From Vibrio sp. LaRot3 (GTDB taxonomy: Bacteria; Pseudomonadota; Gammaproteobacteria; Enterobacterales; Vibrionaceae), in NCBI RefSeq assembly GCF_027587025.1, contig NZ_JAPPTI010000006.1, forward strand, positions 157,057 through 221,056: a stretch of DNA of 64,000 bases, in the 5' to 3' direction. Positions 50,480 to 61,095 of the stretch are shown piece by piece (positions within the stretch are counted from its first letter, which is position 1; each line of letters begins with the position of its first letter). Under the pieces are notes generated by a model. The model was not told where the DNA came from. It saw only the letters and a list, made by a program, of their open reading frames with translations, and searched no databases. The position numbers and the translations under genes were made by a program.

Positions 50480-51388
50480 ATGGACCAAGAACGTTTAACC
50501 CACCTCAAACAGTTAGAGGCCGAAAGTATTCACATTATTCGTGAAGTGGCTGCTGAGTTTGATAATCCGGTAATGATGTATTCAATCGGTAAAGACTCAT
50601 CGGTGATGTTGCACCTCGCAAGGAAAGCTTTTTACCCGGGGAAAATCCCATTCCCTCTGCTGCATGTCGATACCGACTGGAAATTTAAGCAGATGATTGA
50701 GTTCCGCGATAAAACCGCGGAGAAGTATGGCTTCGAGCTTTTGGTTCATAAGAACCCAGAAGGTCTAGCAATGGGATGTAGCCCATTTGTCCATGGCTCA
50801 TCTAAGCATACCGATATCATGAAGACTCAAGGCCTAAAGCAAGCACTCAACAAATACGGTTTTGATGCTGCATTTGGCGGTGCTCGTCGTGATGAAGAGA
50901 AGTCTCGTGCGAAAGAGCGCGTGTATTCATTCCGCGATAAGAACCACACATGGGACCCAAAAAATCAGCGTCCTGAGCTTTGGAAAACCTACAACGGCCA
51001 AATCAATAAAGGCGAGAGCATTCGAGTATTCCCGCTATCAAACTGGACTGAGTTAGATATTTGGCAATACATCTATCTAGAAAACATTGAGATTGTCCCT
51101 CTATACCTTGCGAAGACGCGTCCGGTTGTTGAGCGTGATGGCATGTTGATCATGGTTGATGATGACCGAATGAAGCTAGAGCCGGGTGAAGTGATTGAGG
51201 AGAAGAGTGTTCGCTTCCGTACTCTTGGCTGTTACCCACTGACAGGTGCGATTGAATCTGAAGCAAGCACGCTGACTGAAATCATCGAAGAGATGTTGGT
51301 GGCGACATCAAGCGAGCGACAAGGCCGAGCGATCGACCACGATCAGTCAGGATCGATGGAGCTTAAAAAGCGCCAAGGTTACTTCTAA
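50480..51388 (+). CDS. cysD: Sulfate adenylyltransferase subunit 2
   Basis: CysD, with the GTPase CysN, makes adenosine phosphosulfate (APS) from sulfate and ATP. The 302-residue product has the PP-loop-type [17 protein letters not shown] (about 35-51), [11 protein letters not shown] and the [15 protein letters not shown] segment. CysD and CysN are 18 bases apart and surely translated together. Confidence 0.97.
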   Translation: MDQERLTHLKQLEAESIHIIREVAAEFDNPVMMYSIGKDSSVMLHLARKAFYPGKIPFPLLHVDTDWKFKQMIEFRDKTAEKYGFELLVHKNPEGLAMGCSPFVHGSSKHTDIMKTQGLKQALNKYGFDAAFGGARRDEEKSRAKERVYSFRDKNHTWDPKNQRPELWKTYNGQINKGESIRVFPLSNWTELDIWQYIYLENIEIVPLYLAKTRPVVERDGMLIMVDDDRMKLEPGEVIEEKSVRFRTLGCYPLTGAIESEASTLTEIIEEMLVATSSERQGRAIDHDQSGSMELKKRQGYF

Positions 51389-51406
51389 GGATTAAGGACA
51401 AATACA

Positions 51407-52834
51407 ATGAACAGTGCAGTAGAAGCTCAGTTAGCTGAGTTAGGTATCGAAGGTTACCTAAAACAACACCAATATAAGTCACTACTTAGATTCCTAACCT
51501 GTGGCTCAGTCGATGATGGCAAAAGTACTTTGATCGGTCGTTTGCTCCATGACTCAAAGCAAATTTATGAAGATCAACTAGCCGCGGTTCACTCTGATAG
51601 CCAACGCGTTGGTACAACGGGTGAGCGACCAGACTTAGCCCTGCTGGTCGATGGTTTACAAGCTGAGCGTGAACAGGGGATCACCATTGATGTAGCTTAC
51701 CGTTATTTCTCGACTCAGAAACGTAAGTTCATCATTGCCGATACCCCAGGACATGAGCAGTACACACGCAACATGGCGACAGGTGCGTCGACTTGTGATC
51801 TCGCGGTGATCTTGATTGATGCTCGTAAAGGCGTATTGGATCAAACCCGCCGCCATTCATTTATCTCGAATCTACTTGGTCTTAAGCATTTCGTGGTGGC
51901 AGTAAACAAAATGGATCTTGTTGATTATTCACAACAGCGCTTTGAGCAGATCCGTGATGAATACATCGAGTTCTCGAAAAACCTCCGTGGTGAAATTGAT
52001 ATTCAGATCCTGCCTATTTCGGCATTAGAAGGCGATAACGTGGTTGAGCCGGGTCAGAATATGACTTGGTTTGAAGGCAAGCCATTACTCGAAATCTTAG
52101 AAGCGGTGGATGTAAACCAAGAGAAAGAAGTGGGTGAGTTCCGTTTCCCTGTGCAATACGTTAACCGCCCTAATCTCGATTTCCGTGGCTTCGCCGGTAC
52201 GATTGCTTCTGGTGTCGTGAATGTCGGTGATTCAGTGACTGCGCTTCCTTCAGGTAAAAGTTCAAAAGTGGCTCGTATCGTGACTTTTGATGGTGATATT
52301 GATACTGCGTACGCAGGCCAAGCGGTAACACTCACCCTAGAAGATGAGATTGATGTTAGCCGTGGTGACTTACTCGTGCTTGAAGGCGCTAAAGTGGAAT
52401 CCAGTAACCATTTACTTGCTGACGTAGTATGGATGACCGAGCAACCGCTTCAGCCGGGTCGTGAATACGACATCAAGATTGCTGGTAAGAAAACCGTTGG
52501 TCGTTTAGAGGCAGTTCGTCACCAATACGACATCAACAATTTATCTACTAGCACAGCTGTTGAGCTACCTCTGAACGGCATTGGCTTGTGTGAGTGGAGC
52601 CTAACCGAATCCGTGGCCATCGATAACTATACCCATTGCCAAGATACAGGTGGTTTTGTGGTGATTGATCGTCTAACTAACGTAACGGTTGGTGCTGGTC
52701 TTGTGCGTGAAAGCTTAAGCCAAATTGAACGTCAAACTGGTGATGTTTCTGCATTTGAAGTTGAGCTTAATGCTCTGGTTCGTAAGCACTTCCCACATTG
52801 GGAAGCCAAAGACATCAGTCAGCTATTGAAATAG
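51407..52834 (+). CDS. cysN: Sulfate adenylyltransferase subunit 1 (GTPase)
   Basis: CysN hydrolyses GTP to drive APS synthesis by CysD. The 475-residue protein is an EF-Tu-like GTPase: P-loop GSVDDGKST (33-41), DTPGHE (about 111-116) and NKMD (about 166-169), followed by beta-barrel domains. The APS kinase domain found fused in some CysNC proteins is absent; cysC is separate, two genes downstream. Confidence 0.97.
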   Translation: MNSAVEAQLAELGIEGYLKQHQYKSLLRFLTCGSVDDGKSTLIGRLLHDSKQIYEDQLAAVHSDSQRVGTTGERPDLALLVDGLQAEREQGITIDVAYRYFSTQKRKFIIADTPGHEQYTRNMATGASTCDLAVILIDARKGVLDQTRRHSFISNLLGLKHFVVAVNKMDLVDYSQQRFEQIRDEYIEFSKNLRGEIDIQILPISALEGDNVVEPGQNMTWFEGKPLLEILEAVDVNQEKEVGEFRFPVQYVNRPNLDFRGFAGTIASGVVNVGDSVTALPSGKSSKVARIVTFDGDIDTAYAGQAVTLTLEDEIDVSRGDLLVLEGAKVESSNHLLADVVWMTEQPLQPGREYDIKIAGKKTVGRLEAVRHQYDINNLSTSTAVELPLNGIGLCEWSLTESVAIDNYTHCQDTGGFVVIDRLTNVTVGAGLVRESLSQIERQTGDVSAFEVELNALVRKHFPHWEAKDISQLLK

Positions 52835-52883
52835 TTAGCGAGTTAAACCTCTGAAGTAGGTAGTTGGGAAGTAGGGAAGCGTT

Positions 52884-54608
52884 ATGTGGCAACAAGGAGT
52901 CGTGTTAGCAATCTTGCTTGGCATAGTGACATGCCTTGTTGTGACACGTATAAAACCGAGCTATATCTTTGCTGGAGCGGCATTCATTGCGTTCATGGCA
53001 GGTATGATAGAGCTGACAGATATCGCGACTAACTTCACCAACTCGTCACTTCTTACTCTAGTGCTCTTGATTCTTGCATCTTGCGCACTAGAGAAAACTT
53101 TGTTGATCAGCTGGGTCAGTCGCAGCTTATCGACAGGTAAGTTAGGCAGCGTCGTCGCCAAGATGGGGATCTCGACAGCGCTGCTCTCTTCCTTTACCAA
53201 TAATACGGCTGTTGTGGTTTCGTTGATTGGTGCGATTAAACGTAACCAACAACATGCGCCTTCAAAACTGCTTATTCCTCTGTCTTATGCGGCGATCTTA
53301 GGTGGCACACTGACTTTGATCGGTACGTCAACCAACTTGATCATCAACAGTTTTGTAGAAGATGCCGGACTGCCAAGTCTTGGCTTTTTTACTCCGACAA
53401 TGATCGGCTTGTCAGTGCTGTTTGGTGGCATGTTGATCCTAATTCCGCTGAGTTATCTATTACCAAGTTATGAAGATCAGTCGCAAGATGACTTGCCTTA
53501 CTTTCTCGAAGCGCGGGTAGAGCCGGGATCACCTTTGGTGGGGCGTAGCATCAGTGAGAATAATCTGCGTGCCTTGCGTAAGTTGTTTTTAGCCGAAGTG
53601 ATCCGAGATGGAAAAACCATGCCATCGGTTGATCCTGAGTTTGTTCTGAAAGCCAATGACCGCTTACTGTTTTGTGGCGATATTGAAAGTGTCGCGACCT
53701 TGCAAGAAATCCAAGGCTTAACCTTATTTGGTCAGCATCACCTTAATGGTCAGAACTTCATTGAAGTAGTAGTGAGTTCTTCAGCAAGTTTCTGTAATAA
53801 AACCCTTAAAACCAGCCATTTTCGTGATCGGTTTGATGCGGTAGTGGTGGCGATTCGTCGTGGTCATGAACGTTTAGAAGGTGGATTGGGTAACATCACC
53901 CTAAATGCCGGTGATACCTTGGTGCTAGTGCCCGGAAAGCGCTTTGAAGCTGAGCGACGTGCTCATCGAAAAGAATTCGTATTGGTGAATGATCTTGATT
54001 CTAGTGCCAAACTCGATCTGAATAAATCCAGCATGGTCTTACTTGGCTTTACTGGTGTCATTGCGCTGGCATTATTGGAGTTAGTGCCACTCATTAAAGG
54101 CTTGGCTGTTTTTCTGTTAGCTTCTTTGTTTCTTGGAATTGTTCAGTTGGGCGAATTACGCCGCCGTTTTCCAATCGATATTGTGGTGATAGTGGGGTCG
54201 GCGTTATCTATTGCTCAATTGATGCTGTCTTCAGGATTATCGGTCAAGTTAGGCCAAATGTTCATGGAAACATTTAATGGTTGGGGCGTATTTGGTGCGC
54301 TGGTGGCCACCTACTTGCTCACTTTAATTTTGACAGAGTTGGTGACCAACAACGCCGCTGCCGCTTTGGCGTTTCCTATTGGCTACAGTATGGCGATTGG
54401 CTACGGAGTTGACCCAATGCCATTTATCATGGCTGTGCTGTTTGGTGCGAGCGCCAGTTTTATTTCTCCTTATGGTTACCAAACCAACTTGTTGGTTTAT
54501 AGCGTAGGTAACTACAAACTCACTGACTATGTAAGAGTCGGTATTCCTATTTCGATCGTGTACTCAGTGCTGGTTTTGGCGTTGATTCCACTTTTCTTCC
54601 CGTATTAA
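52884..54608 (+). CDS. SLC13/DASS-type transporter with two TrkA-C domains, probable sulfate permease
   Basis: A 574-residue inner-membrane protein with an N-terminal helix bundle (about 1-195), two TrkA-C (RCK-C) domains at about 203-270 and 290-355, and a C-terminal bundle. It includes [11 protein letters not shown] and [14 protein letters not shown], the paired Thr-Asn-Asn substrate/sodium motifs of the SLC13 family, and GTSTNLI. Its place between cysN and cysC strongly suggests sodium-coupled sulfate uptake, in place of a cysPTWA ABC importer. Transport itself is inferred. Confidence 0.86.
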   Translation: MWQQGVVLAILLGIVTCLVVTRIKPSYIFAGAAFIAFMAGMIELTDIATNFTNSSLLTLVLLILASCALEKTLLISWVSRSLSTGKLGSVVAKMGISTALLSSFTNNTAVVVSLIGAIKRNQQHAPSKLLIPLSYAAILGGTLTLIGTSTNLIINSFVEDAGLPSLGFFTPTMIGLSVLFGGMLILIPLSYLLPSYEDQSQDDLPYFLEARVEPGSPLVGRSISENNLRALRKLFLAEVIRDGKTMPSVDPEFVLKANDRLLFCGDIESVATLQEIQGLTLFGQHHLNGQNFIEVVVSSSASFCNKTLKTSHFRDRFDAVVVAIRRGHERLEGGLGNITLNAGDTLVLVPGKRFEAERRAHRKEFVLVNDLDSSAKLDLNKSSMVLLGFTGVIALALLELVPLIKGLAVFLLASLFLGIVQLGELRRRFPIDIVVIVGSALSIAQLMLSSGLSVKLGQMFMETFNGWGVFGALVATYLLTLILTELVTNNAAAALAFPIGYSMAIGYGVDPMPFIMAVLFGASASFISPYGYQTNLLVYSVGNYKLTDYVRVGIPISIVYSVLVLALIPLFFPY

Positions 54609-54621
54609 AAGGACAGTAGTA

Positions 54622-55239
54622 ATGACAACGGATACTGTGACAAAAGATGAAAACATCGTTTGGCATCAACACAGCGTAGATAAGACGTTTCGTGCCAAAA
54701 TCAAACAGCAAAAGCCAGTAGTATTATGGTTTACGGGACTGTCTGGCGCGGGTAAGTCGACGGTAGCTGGCGCTCTAGAGAATAAACTTGCAGAGCAGGG
54801 TTACCATACCTATTTACTGGATGGCGACAATGTTCGTCATGGGCTGTGTAGTGATTTAGGTTTCTCTGAGCAAGATCGTCGGGAGAATATTCGTCGAATT
54901 GGTGAGCTGTCTAAGTTAATGGCCGATGCGGGTTTGATTGTCTTGTCTGCGTTTATTTCTCCTCATCGAGCAGAGCGTCAATTAGTACGCGAAATGTTAC
55001 CCGAAGGAGAGTTTCTAGAAGTGTACGTCAACGCCTCTTTGGATGTGTGTGAACAGCGTGACCCTAAAGGCTTGTACAAAAAAGCTCGTGCTGGTGAAAT
55101 CCCTAATTTCACGGGGATTGACTCTGACTATGAAGCTCCACTCTCTCCAGAGATTGATTTGCCTGCCGGTGAACTGCCGATCGAAGCGCTAGTGGAACAA
55201 TGCTTAACGGTACTCAAGCAAAAAGGCGTTATACAATAG
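54622..55239 (+). CDS. cysC: Adenylylsulfate (APS) kinase
   Basis: CysC phosphorylates APS to PAPS, the substrate of CysH. The 205-residue protein has Walker A GLSGAGKS (39-46), [11 protein letters not shown] (about 65-75) and the [10 protein letters not shown] segment with S113, the conserved phosphoserine position. It begins 13 bases after the transporter and ends the block; a terminator lies 140 bases on. Confidence 0.96.
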   Translation: MTTDTVTKDENIVWHQHSVDKTFRAKIKQQKPVVLWFTGLSGAGKSTVAGALENKLAEQGYHTYLLDGDNVRHGLCSDLGFSEQDRRENIRRIGELSKLMADAGLIVLSAFISPHRAERQLVREMLPEGEFLEVYVNASLDVCEQRDPKGLYKKARAGEIPNFTGIDSDYEAPLSPEIDLPAGELPIEALVEQCLTVLKQKGVIQ

Positions 55240-55380
55240 AGATAGATGGTATCTGCAGTGCTTAGAGAGCTTTTGGGTTACCATGATCTAAAAGCTTATT
55301 ATGCTCTAAAAGTAATTATGGCAGGGTAGTGAGGGGAAGGTTACCCATGATCCAAAAGCTACCTAAGCTGCACAAACGAA

Positions 55381-55409
55381 AAAGGCTTCCTAGTTAGGAA
55401 GCCTTTTTT
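55381..55409. terminator. Bidirectional terminator between cysC and cheX
   Basis: AAAGGCTTCCTA, GT, TAGGAAGCCTTT followed by TTT; an A-run precedes it. It serves both converging transcripts. Confidence 0.87.
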
Positions 55410-55422
55410 CATGCAATTCAGA

Positions 55423-55884
55423 TTACTCGAAGCAAATCTCGATGAAGGCATTACCCCATTGAGAGCTAAACGGCATGATGATGATTGCGCCTTCACACTT
55501 ATGGCGAATTGTGTGGCCTTTACCTGATACCACAACCGGCGTTGCCATATCAAAATCAAAGCCGCTTTCTGCCAAAATACGTTTTGCACCACCAGTAACC
55601 ATGTTGGTGATTTCACCTACCATGTCAGTCACTTCATCGTTGAGGCCATTTGGACGCTCACCAAGCATATTCTGCATGATTTCTAGTGCTAAGTTTTCAT
55701 CGAAAGTGATCGACATAGAACCGCGAGTTTGCGGGCCTACCATCCCGATAAGGCCAGATACATCACCACGTGCAATTTCATCTTTTTTAACACGAGGTTT
55801 CTGTGGCTTCAGTTCCAGAGAAGCCATCGTTTTTAAAACGTTCATTAATGAAGCTAAAAACGGGTTAACAAATTCAGCGCGCAT
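55423..55884 (-). CDS. CheX-family chemotaxis phosphatase-like protein
   Basis: A 153-residue protein of the CheC/CheX group, which dephosphorylates CheY-P in other bacteria. The single ExxN active-site signature is seen at GEITNMVTGGAK (Glu and Asn three apart), with MVGPQTRGSMSITF upstream. It lies outside any chemotaxis cluster, 18 bases after zur on the minus strand, so the two may be co-transcribed. The partner response regulator is unknown. An orphan CheX next to zur is a common Vibrio arrangement. Confidence 0.87.
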   Translation of the reverse strand: MRAEFVNPFLASLMNVLKTMASLELKPQKPRVKKDEIARGDVSGLIGMVGPQTRGSMSITFDENLALEIMQNMLGERPNGLNDEVTDMVGEITNMVTGGAKRILAESGFDFDMATPVVVSGKGHTIRHKCEGAIIIMPFSSQWGNAFIEICFE

Positions 55885-55902
55885 AATTTTCTTCTATATC
55901 TT

Positions 55903-56361
55903 TTATTCTTTAATTTCAGACGAACATGATTGACAAACACCATGTGATTCAATGACATGGTTAGATATTGTAAAGCCATGTTTTTCTGCATTACTAGCCA
56001 ACAAGGCTACCAAACTATCATCTTGTAGTTCAATAACGTTGCCGCACTTGTCACAAATTAGCAGATGTGAGTAATGTTTATGAGCATTACAAGAGCAGCA
56101 TTGAATGAAGCTATTGGTTGACTCTACTCGATGAATAAAGCCTTGCTCGAGCAAAAAATCCAACGCGCGGTACACTGTTGGTGGCTTTGCTTGTGGCTCA
56201 CTGGCTTTTAAATCTTCTAGTAACTCATACGCGCTGGATGCCTTTGGGCTAGCGCAAATGAGCTCAAATACTCGTTTTCTTTGAGGCGTTAATCGAACAC
56301 CTCGTGCTGCACATATATCTTCTATTTGCTTAATTAGCTCTTGGTCCAAACTCACCACCAT
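55903..56361 (-). CDS. zur: Zur, zinc uptake regulator (Fur family)
   Basis: Zur represses zinc importers and zinc-free ribosomal paralogues when zinc is plentiful. The 152-residue protein has a winged-helix domain with GVRLTPQRKRVFELI and PPTVYRALDFLLEQGFIHR. The structural zinc cysteines ICDKCG and VCQSC follow, with extra CCSC cysteines that favour Zur over Fur. GTG and ATG alternatives nearby were considered; ATG 56361 fits the family. I saw no convincing Zur box upstream. Confidence 0.9.
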   Translation of the reverse strand: MVVSLDQELIKQIEDICAARGVRLTPQRKRVFELICASPKASSAYELLEDLKASEPQAKPPTVYRALDFLLEQGFIHRVESTNSFIQCCSCNAHKHYSHLLICDKCGNVIELQDDSLVALLASNAEKHGFTISNHVIESHGVCQSCSSEIKE

Positions 56362-56535
56362 AACTATTGGACTTTGTTAATAATATACCATTTAACAATG
56401 AATCGCGTTCATCATTAGTTGATTTATGAGTAGACCATCAATACTTTCGAGTTCGGTGAGGGTGAATCGGGTCGCTGTGCGGTCAGATCGTATAACTTAC
56501 CTTATTTGCTCAAAAAACGATACCTAGAAGATTAA

Positions 56536-56565
56536 TTGGCACACATCTTTGGAAGATATTACAAT
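56536..56565 (+). promoter_or_regulatory. Candidate dusA promoter
   Basis: TTGGCA (56536-56541), 18-base spacer, TACAAT (56560-56565), 55 bases before the dusA ATG. Five of six -10 bases match. Confidence 0.47.
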
Positions 56566-56620
56566 GTTCGGCTTATATTTGTTTGGCTAAAGCCACCTCA
56601 TTAGACTGGAATTCAGACTC

Positions 56621-57601
56621 ATGACTCACTTGTGCAAGTTCTCTGTCGCTCCAATGCTCGATTGGACTGACCGTCACTGTCGTTACTTTCACCGTTTATT
56701 ATCAAGCGAAACATTGCTTTATACCGAAATGGTGACCACTGGCGCTATCATTCATGGTAAAGGTGACTTCCTTGCATACAATCAAGAAGAGCATCCATTA
56801 GCGCTACAATTGGGTGGTTCTAATCCTCAAGACCTTGCGACTTGTGCAAAGTTAGCCGCTGAGCGTGGTTATGATGAAATTAACCTAAACGTAGGTTGCC
56901 CGTCAGATCGAGTGCAAAACGGTCGCTTTGGCGCTTGCTTAATGGCAGAGCCTCAGCTGGTGGCTGATTGTGTATCGGCGATGAAAGAGGTGGTCGATAT
57001 TCCTGTTACCGTTAAAACTCGCATCGGTATAGACGATCAAGACTCTTATGAGTTTTTAACCGACTTCGTATCTACAGTGTCAGAGAAAGGCGGTTGTGAG
57101 CAGTTTACGATTCACGCGCGTAAAGCATGGCTATCTGGTTTGAGCCCGAAGGAAAACCGTGAAATCCCGCCATTGGATTACCCTCGCGCTTATCAATTGA
57201 AGAAAGATTTTTCTCATTTAGTGATTGCTGTGAACGGCGGTGTGAAGACGCTGGAAGAAACCAAACAACATTTGCAGCACCTTGATGGCGTAATGGTTGG
57301 TCGCGAAGCTTACCAAAACCCATATATCCTTGCGGAAGTAGACCAGCAGATCTTTGGTCTAGATAAACCAGTGAAGAAGCGCAAGCAAGTCGTTGAAGAG
57401 ATGTATCCATACATTGAACAGCAATTATCTAACGGCGCTTACCTAGGCCATATTACTCGCCATATGCTAGGTATCTTCCAAGGTATGCCGGGCGCACGTC
57501 AATGGCGTCGTCATATTAGTGAAAATGCTCATAAACCAGGGTCTGGTATTGAAGTGGTTGCTGCGGCTTTAGCTAAAATTCCACAAGAGTTGGATGTGTA
57601 A
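56621..57601 (+). CDS. dusA: tRNA-dihydrouridine(20/20a) synthase
   Basis: DusA reduces uridine 20 and 20a in tRNA with FMN and NADPH. The 326-residue protein has the [17 protein letters not shown] start, LQLGGSNP, the catalytic C93 in [12 protein letters not shown], and IHARKAW. Length and the R/A-type motifs fit DusA and not DusB or DusC. It precedes pspG, the same pair as in E. coli. Confidence 0.95.
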   Translation: MTHLCKFSVAPMLDWTDRHCRYFHRLLSSETLLYTEMVTTGAIIHGKGDFLAYNQEEHPLALQLGGSNPQDLATCAKLAAERGYDEINLNVGCPSDRVQNGRFGACLMAEPQLVADCVSAMKEVVDIPVTVKTRIGIDDQDSYEFLTDFVSTVSEKGGCEQFTIHARKAWLSGLSPKENREIPPLDYPRAYQLKKDFSHLVIAVNGGVKTLEETKQHLQHLDGVMVGREAYQNPYILAEVDQQIFGLDKPVKKRKQVVEEMYPYIEQQLSNGAYLGHITRHMLGIFQGMPGARQWRRHISENAHKPGSGIEVVAAALAKIPQELDV

Positions 57602-57645
57602 ATTTTACCAACTCTACTGGTGAAATTTACCAATGTAGTATTTTA

Positions 57646-57674
57646 AAGCGCTCCCTAGTTAGGGGGCGTTTTTT
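57646..57674 (+). terminator. Terminator after dusA
   Basis: AAGCGCTCCCTA pairs with TAGGGGGCGTT (two G-U) across GT, followed by TTTT. It separates dusA from the sigma-54 promoter of pspG. Confidence 0.82.
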
Positions 57675-57716
57675 ATTTATATCGAAATATCAGTGGCTTA
57701 ACAAATTTGTTCTAAC

Positions 57717-57733
57717 TTGGCATGCTTTCTGCG
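57717..57733 (+). promoter_or_regulatory. Sigma-54 promoter of pspG
   Basis: TTGGCATG-CTTT-CTGCG matches YTGGCACG-N4-TTGCW at most positions, with the invariant GG and GC exactly ten bases apart. The palindrome AACAAATTTGTT (about 57700-57711) upstream may be part of a PspF site. Expected activator: PspF. Confidence 0.73.
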
Positions 57734-57761
57734 ATAGAGAGGGAAACAAAGGAGAAAAGCT

Positions 57762-57971
57762 ATGTTTGAGTTAATCTTTATTTTGGTCTTCGTCGCGACG
57801 TTATTGGTAACGGGTATTACATTGGCGACCGTGTTCGGAGCTGCCGCTGTGGCTTTGGTTGTGATGGTATTGCTAGGCATGGTGAGCGCTGTATTGAATA
57901 TCCTTCCTTGGATTATTGTGATCGCATTGGGATACTGGTTTTTCAAAAACTTCGTCTATTGTTCACGATAG
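57762..57971 (+). CDS. pspG: PspG, phage-shock membrane protein
   Basis: PspG is a small inner-membrane protein of the phage-shock (envelope stress) response. The 69-residue product is almost wholly hydrophobic, with three likely helices: about 1-23, 25-45 and 47-64. It begins MFELIFILVFVATLLVTG, close to enteric PspG, but lacks the long charged C-terminal tail of E. coli PspG. The neighbour dusA and a sigma-54 promoter support the call. AAAGGAGAAAAGC gives a strong ribosome site. Confidence 0.86.
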   Translation: MFELIFILVFVATLLVTGITLATVFGAAAVALVVMVLLGMVSAVLNILPWIIVIALGYWFFKNFVYCSR

Positions 57972-58045
57972 ATAGCGAAGCGAACAGAATGTGGTACTAT
58001 CTTGTGCAGATAAACCGAGTTATTCAGTTCAGGAGCTAACAACAG

Positions 58046-58717
58046 ATGAACAAGCCAGCATTAGCGCTAATGACCACAGCAGCATTGTCGATGGGTTCGA
58101 CAGTCGCGATGGCAGAATCCTCCATCTCAGGTGATGTGGGTGCAGATATGTGGTTTGCTGATACTAAGATCGATGAGCAGCGCCGTGGCGATGCATCGGC
58201 GCCAACATTCTACTTCTCATTGGAGCACGAGCTAGCATACGTTCCTGATTTTAGTTTCCGTTACACCAGTGTTGATGCTGATTACGCAGGTTTTGATAAG
58301 TACGACTACACGTTTTACTACAAAATCTTAGAGCGTGAGTTAATGACATTTGATGCGGGTGTAATGCTAACTCAATACACCAATAGTCATTACCGCACTA
58401 AAGAGTCTGCAACACCAGTTTATAACTTCGACGAAACGACGTTTAACTGGTACGCGTATGCTGAAATTCATGTGCCAGATACTAACTTCGACATCATTGG
58501 TCAGTTCGATTTTAGTAATAGCAGCGGCATTAAAAGTGCTGATGTTATGACGGGTGTACAATACAAAATTGGTTTAGGTAATGGTGATCTTGCCCTACGC
58601 GGTGGTTACCGAGTGATTGATTTAGAGTTCACAGATCTTGCTGAGCAATCCCCAAACACTAACCAGTCATTTGTGTTTGTGAACGGTTTCTTCCTTGGAG
58701 CAGAGTACAACTTCTAA
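58046..58717 (+). CDS. TIGR04219-family outer-membrane beta-barrel protein
   Basis: The 223-residue precursor has a signal peptide (about 1-23, ending VAMA). Alternating aromatic/polar strands follow, and the terminal residue is phenylalanine (GAEYNF), the usual recognition signal for the BAM complex. The pattern matches the TIGR04219 family of small beta barrels common in vibrios. Eight strands are plausible. Function unknown. It is monocistronic with its own terminator, downstream of pspG. Confidence 0.85.
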   Translation: MNKPALALMTTAALSMGSTVAMAESSISGDVGADMWFADTKIDEQRRGDASAPTFYFSLEHELAYVPDFSFRYTSVDADYAGFDKYDYTFYYKILERELMTFDAGVMLTQYTNSHYRTKESATPVYNFDETTFNWYAYAEIHVPDTNFDIIGQFDFSNSSGIKSADVMTGVQYKIGLGNGDLALRGGYRVIDLEFTDLAEQSPNTNQSFVFVNGFFLGAEYNF

Positions 58718-58742
58718 GCTTAGGGACAATCGGAATTTTTAG

Positions 58743-58771
58743 AACGCCGCTTTTTAAAGCGGCGTTTTTTT
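58743..58771 (+). terminator. Terminator after the outer-membrane protein gene
   Basis: AACGCCGCTTT, TT, AAAGCGGCGTT followed by more T. Strong and 25 bases after the stop. Confidence 0.9.
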
Positions 58772-58871
58772 ATACCTTTTTTTTATATCATTCTCGCTTT
58801 ATTCGCAATTTAGTGCTCATGAGCCATGCTTGGTATTAATAGCTTTAATTATAAAAATGAGCATGGAAGCA

Positions 58872-59105
58872 ATGACTATTAATGAACTGAGAAACTTGTA
58901 TCGAGAAAACCAGTTGGTTGAGGCCATTATTGAACCGTCTGCGGAAGAAGGACTTTGGGTTGTTGAGTTTCGTCATTCGCAAGGTGGCTTTGTTATTCTA
59001 ACGGATGCCCATGGAGAAGAGTGCCATTATGGCGATCTGGATATGGCGTCAAAATGTGCCATGGCGGTGGGGTTTAATCAGGTTCGAGTAGAAAATGAAC
59101 GCTAA
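58872..59105 (+). CDS. Small conserved hypothetical protein upstream of cysJ
   Basis: A 77-residue acidic protein beginning MTINELRNLYRENQLVEA. I recognise no named domain. The sequence looks like a compact alpha-beta fold with VVEFRHSQGGFVILTDAHG and YGDLDMASKCAMAVGF. It has no signal peptide or membrane helix. ATGs also lie at 58857 and 58863; 58872 is favoured by GGAAG about 4-8 bases before it and by the amphipathic first helix. It is 124 bases before cysJ on the same strand. A role is unknown. Confidence 0.68.
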   Translation: MTINELRNLYRENQLVEAIIEPSAEEGLWVVEFRHSQGGFVILTDAHGEECHYGDLDMASKCAMAVGFNQVRVENER

Positions 59106-59229
59106 CTTGTGAACGCGATGAGTGAGGTTCTTTAATTCAAAAAGTTATAAAACATTCACTTCTATTCTTTCTTGTTATTAAAGAGAGTGGTTAATCTATC
59201 ATCACGCAATGAACAGGGATGTCGTGACC

Positions 59230-61095
59230 ATGTCTTTAAATAAGAAAGAGTCCTCAAATGCAGAGCTCTCTCAGGGAAATACCCCAGAATTACCTTCAAT
59301 CGCTAGTCCTTTGAATGACCAACAGCTAGGCCAGTTGCAGCAAACGGTTTCAAGTTTGTCTTCTCAGCAACTCGCTTGGGTAAGTGGTTATTTCTGGGGA
59401 TTGGCTCAAAATCAACCAGCGGCAGCAGCAGCGCCAATTAATCAAGCCGCAGCGGTCGTAGCTGCGAAACCGGCTGGTAAGTTATCAATTATTTTTGCTT
59501 CGCAAACCGGAAACGCAAAAGGCGTGGCTGAAGCGTTAGAGCAAGAAGCGAAAGCGCTAGGCATTGATGCCCAGCTATTTGATGCGAGCGATTATAAAGG
59601 CAAAAGCTTCGCCAAAGAGACTCACGTTATTATCGTGGCTTCAACTAATGGTGAGGGTGAAGCGCCAGATAACGCCATCGAGCTGCATGAGTTCTTACAA
59701 TCTAAGAAAGCACCTAAGCTACCAAACCTTCAGTATGGTGTGATTGGTTTAGGTGATTCGAGTTATGAGTTCTTCTGCCAGACAGGTAAAGACTTTGATG
59801 CCTTCTTATCTAAATTAGGAGCGACTCCGTTTATTGATCGTGTTGACCTTGATGTTGACTACGAAGCGCCAGCGGCAGAGTGGCGAGCTAAAGCACTAGA
59901 GATCGCTAAAGAAGCGCTTGCTTCCGGTACTGAAGCGGACGTTGTTCAACTACCTGTTGGTCAAGCTGCTCCGGGACATTCTCAATACAACAAGCAAAAC
60001 CCATACACAGCGACTTTACTGACTAGCCAAAAGATCACGGGCCGTGATTCTGGCAAAGATGTTCGTCATATCGAAATTGATCTCGATGAGTCAGGTATTA
60101 CCTATCAGCCGGGTGATGCGCTTGGTGTTTGGTATGAGAACAGTTCGGAGCTCGCCAATGCCATCTTGGCAAAGGTTGGGCTTTCTGGTGTTGAAAGTGT
60201 TGAAGTCGATGGTGAAAGCCTTTCTATTCATAGTGCATTGGTTTCTAAGTTTGAAATCACCACATCGAACCCACAGCTTGTCACTAAGTTCGCAGAGCTG
60301 TCTGCGAGTAAGAAGCTACAGAAGCTGGTGGAAGATAAAGACAAGCTGCGCGAATACGCAGGTAATACTCAAGTTATTGATGTATTAGCTGAGAAGAAAA
60401 CCAAGCTATCCGCAGAAGGACTTGTCGGCTTATTGCGCCGCTTGACCCCTCGTCTTTATTCCATTGCTTCTGCTCAATCTGAAGTCGATGAAGAAGTTCA
60501 TTTGACGGTAGGTGTCGTTGAATATCAAAAAGGCGAAGAGACTCGCTTTGGTGGTGCATCAAGTTTCCTTTCTCATCGCTTAGAAGAAGGCGGTGATGTG
60601 AAAGTGTTTATTGAAAACAATAACAACTTCAAACTGCCACAAGATGACAATCTACCCGTGATCATGATTGGTCCAGGTACAGGTATTGCGCCTTTCCGTA
60701 GCTTTATTCAAGAACGTGATAATAGAGATGCGGAAGGTAAGAACTGGTTGTTCTTTGGCGATCGTACTTTCACACAAGATTTCCTTTACCAAGTTGAGTG
60801 GCAGAAATATCTGAAATCGGGTTTGTTGACTCAGTTAGATGTTGCGTTTAGCCGCGATCAACAAGAGAAGGTGTATGTGCAGCACCGCATTCTTGAGCAT
60901 GGCGAACAAGTATGGCAATGGATTCAAGAGGGCGCCTATATATATGTATGTGGTGATGCGACTCGTATGGCGAAAGATGTCAACGATGCACTTGTGACCG
61001 TGGCTGAGCAACACGGTGGCTTAGAGAAAGAGAAAGCAGAAGAATTTGTAAATAATCTGCGCAAGGAAAAACGTTACCAAAGGGATGTGTACTAA
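59230..61095 (+). CDS. cysJ: Sulfite reductase flavoprotein alpha subunit
   Basis: CysJ passes electrons from NADPH through FAD and FMN to CysI. The 621-residue protein has a flavodoxin domain (about 85-230, [15 protein letters not shown]), a FAD domain (RLYSIASAQ), an NADPH domain ([12 protein letters not shown]) and the C-terminal aromatic YQRDVY. I use the ATG at 59230 (MSLNKKE); an upstream ATG at 59209 would add seven residues. Its TAA shares a base with the cysI ATG. Confidence 0.96.
   Translation: MSLNKKESSNAELSQGNTPELPSIASPLNDQQLGQLQQTVSSLSSQQLAWVSGYFWGLAQNQPAAAAAPINQAAAVVAAKPAGKLSIIFASQTGNAKGVAEALEQEAKALGIDAQLFDASDYKGKSFAKETHVIIVASTNGEGEAPDNAIELHEFLQSKKAPKLPNLQYGVIGLGDSSYEFFCQTGKDFDAFLSKLGATPFIDRVDLDVDYEAPAAEWRAKALEIAKEALASGTEADVVQLPVGQAAPGHSQYNKQNPYTATLLTSQKITGRDSGKDVRHIEIDLDESGITYQPGDALGVWYENSSELANAILAKVGLSGVESVEVDGESLSIHSALVSKFEITTSNPQLVTKFAELSASKKLQKLVEDKDKLREYAGNTQVIDVLAEKKTKLSAEGLVGLLRRLTPRLYSIASAQSEVDEEVHLTVGVVEYQKGEETRFGGASSFLSHRLEEGGDVKVFIENNNNFKLPQDDNLPVIMIGPGTGIAPFRSFIQERDNRDAEGKNWLFFGDRTFTQDFLYQVEWQKYLKSGLLTQLDVAFSRDQQEKVYVQHRILEHGEQVWQWIQEGAYIYVCGDATRMAKDVNDALVTVAEQHGGLEKEKAEEFVNNLRKEKRYQRDVY

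Noticed and set aside
55475..55933. 152-residue open frame antisense to cheX
   Set aside because: Shadow of the CheX gene; no start signal or homology pattern.
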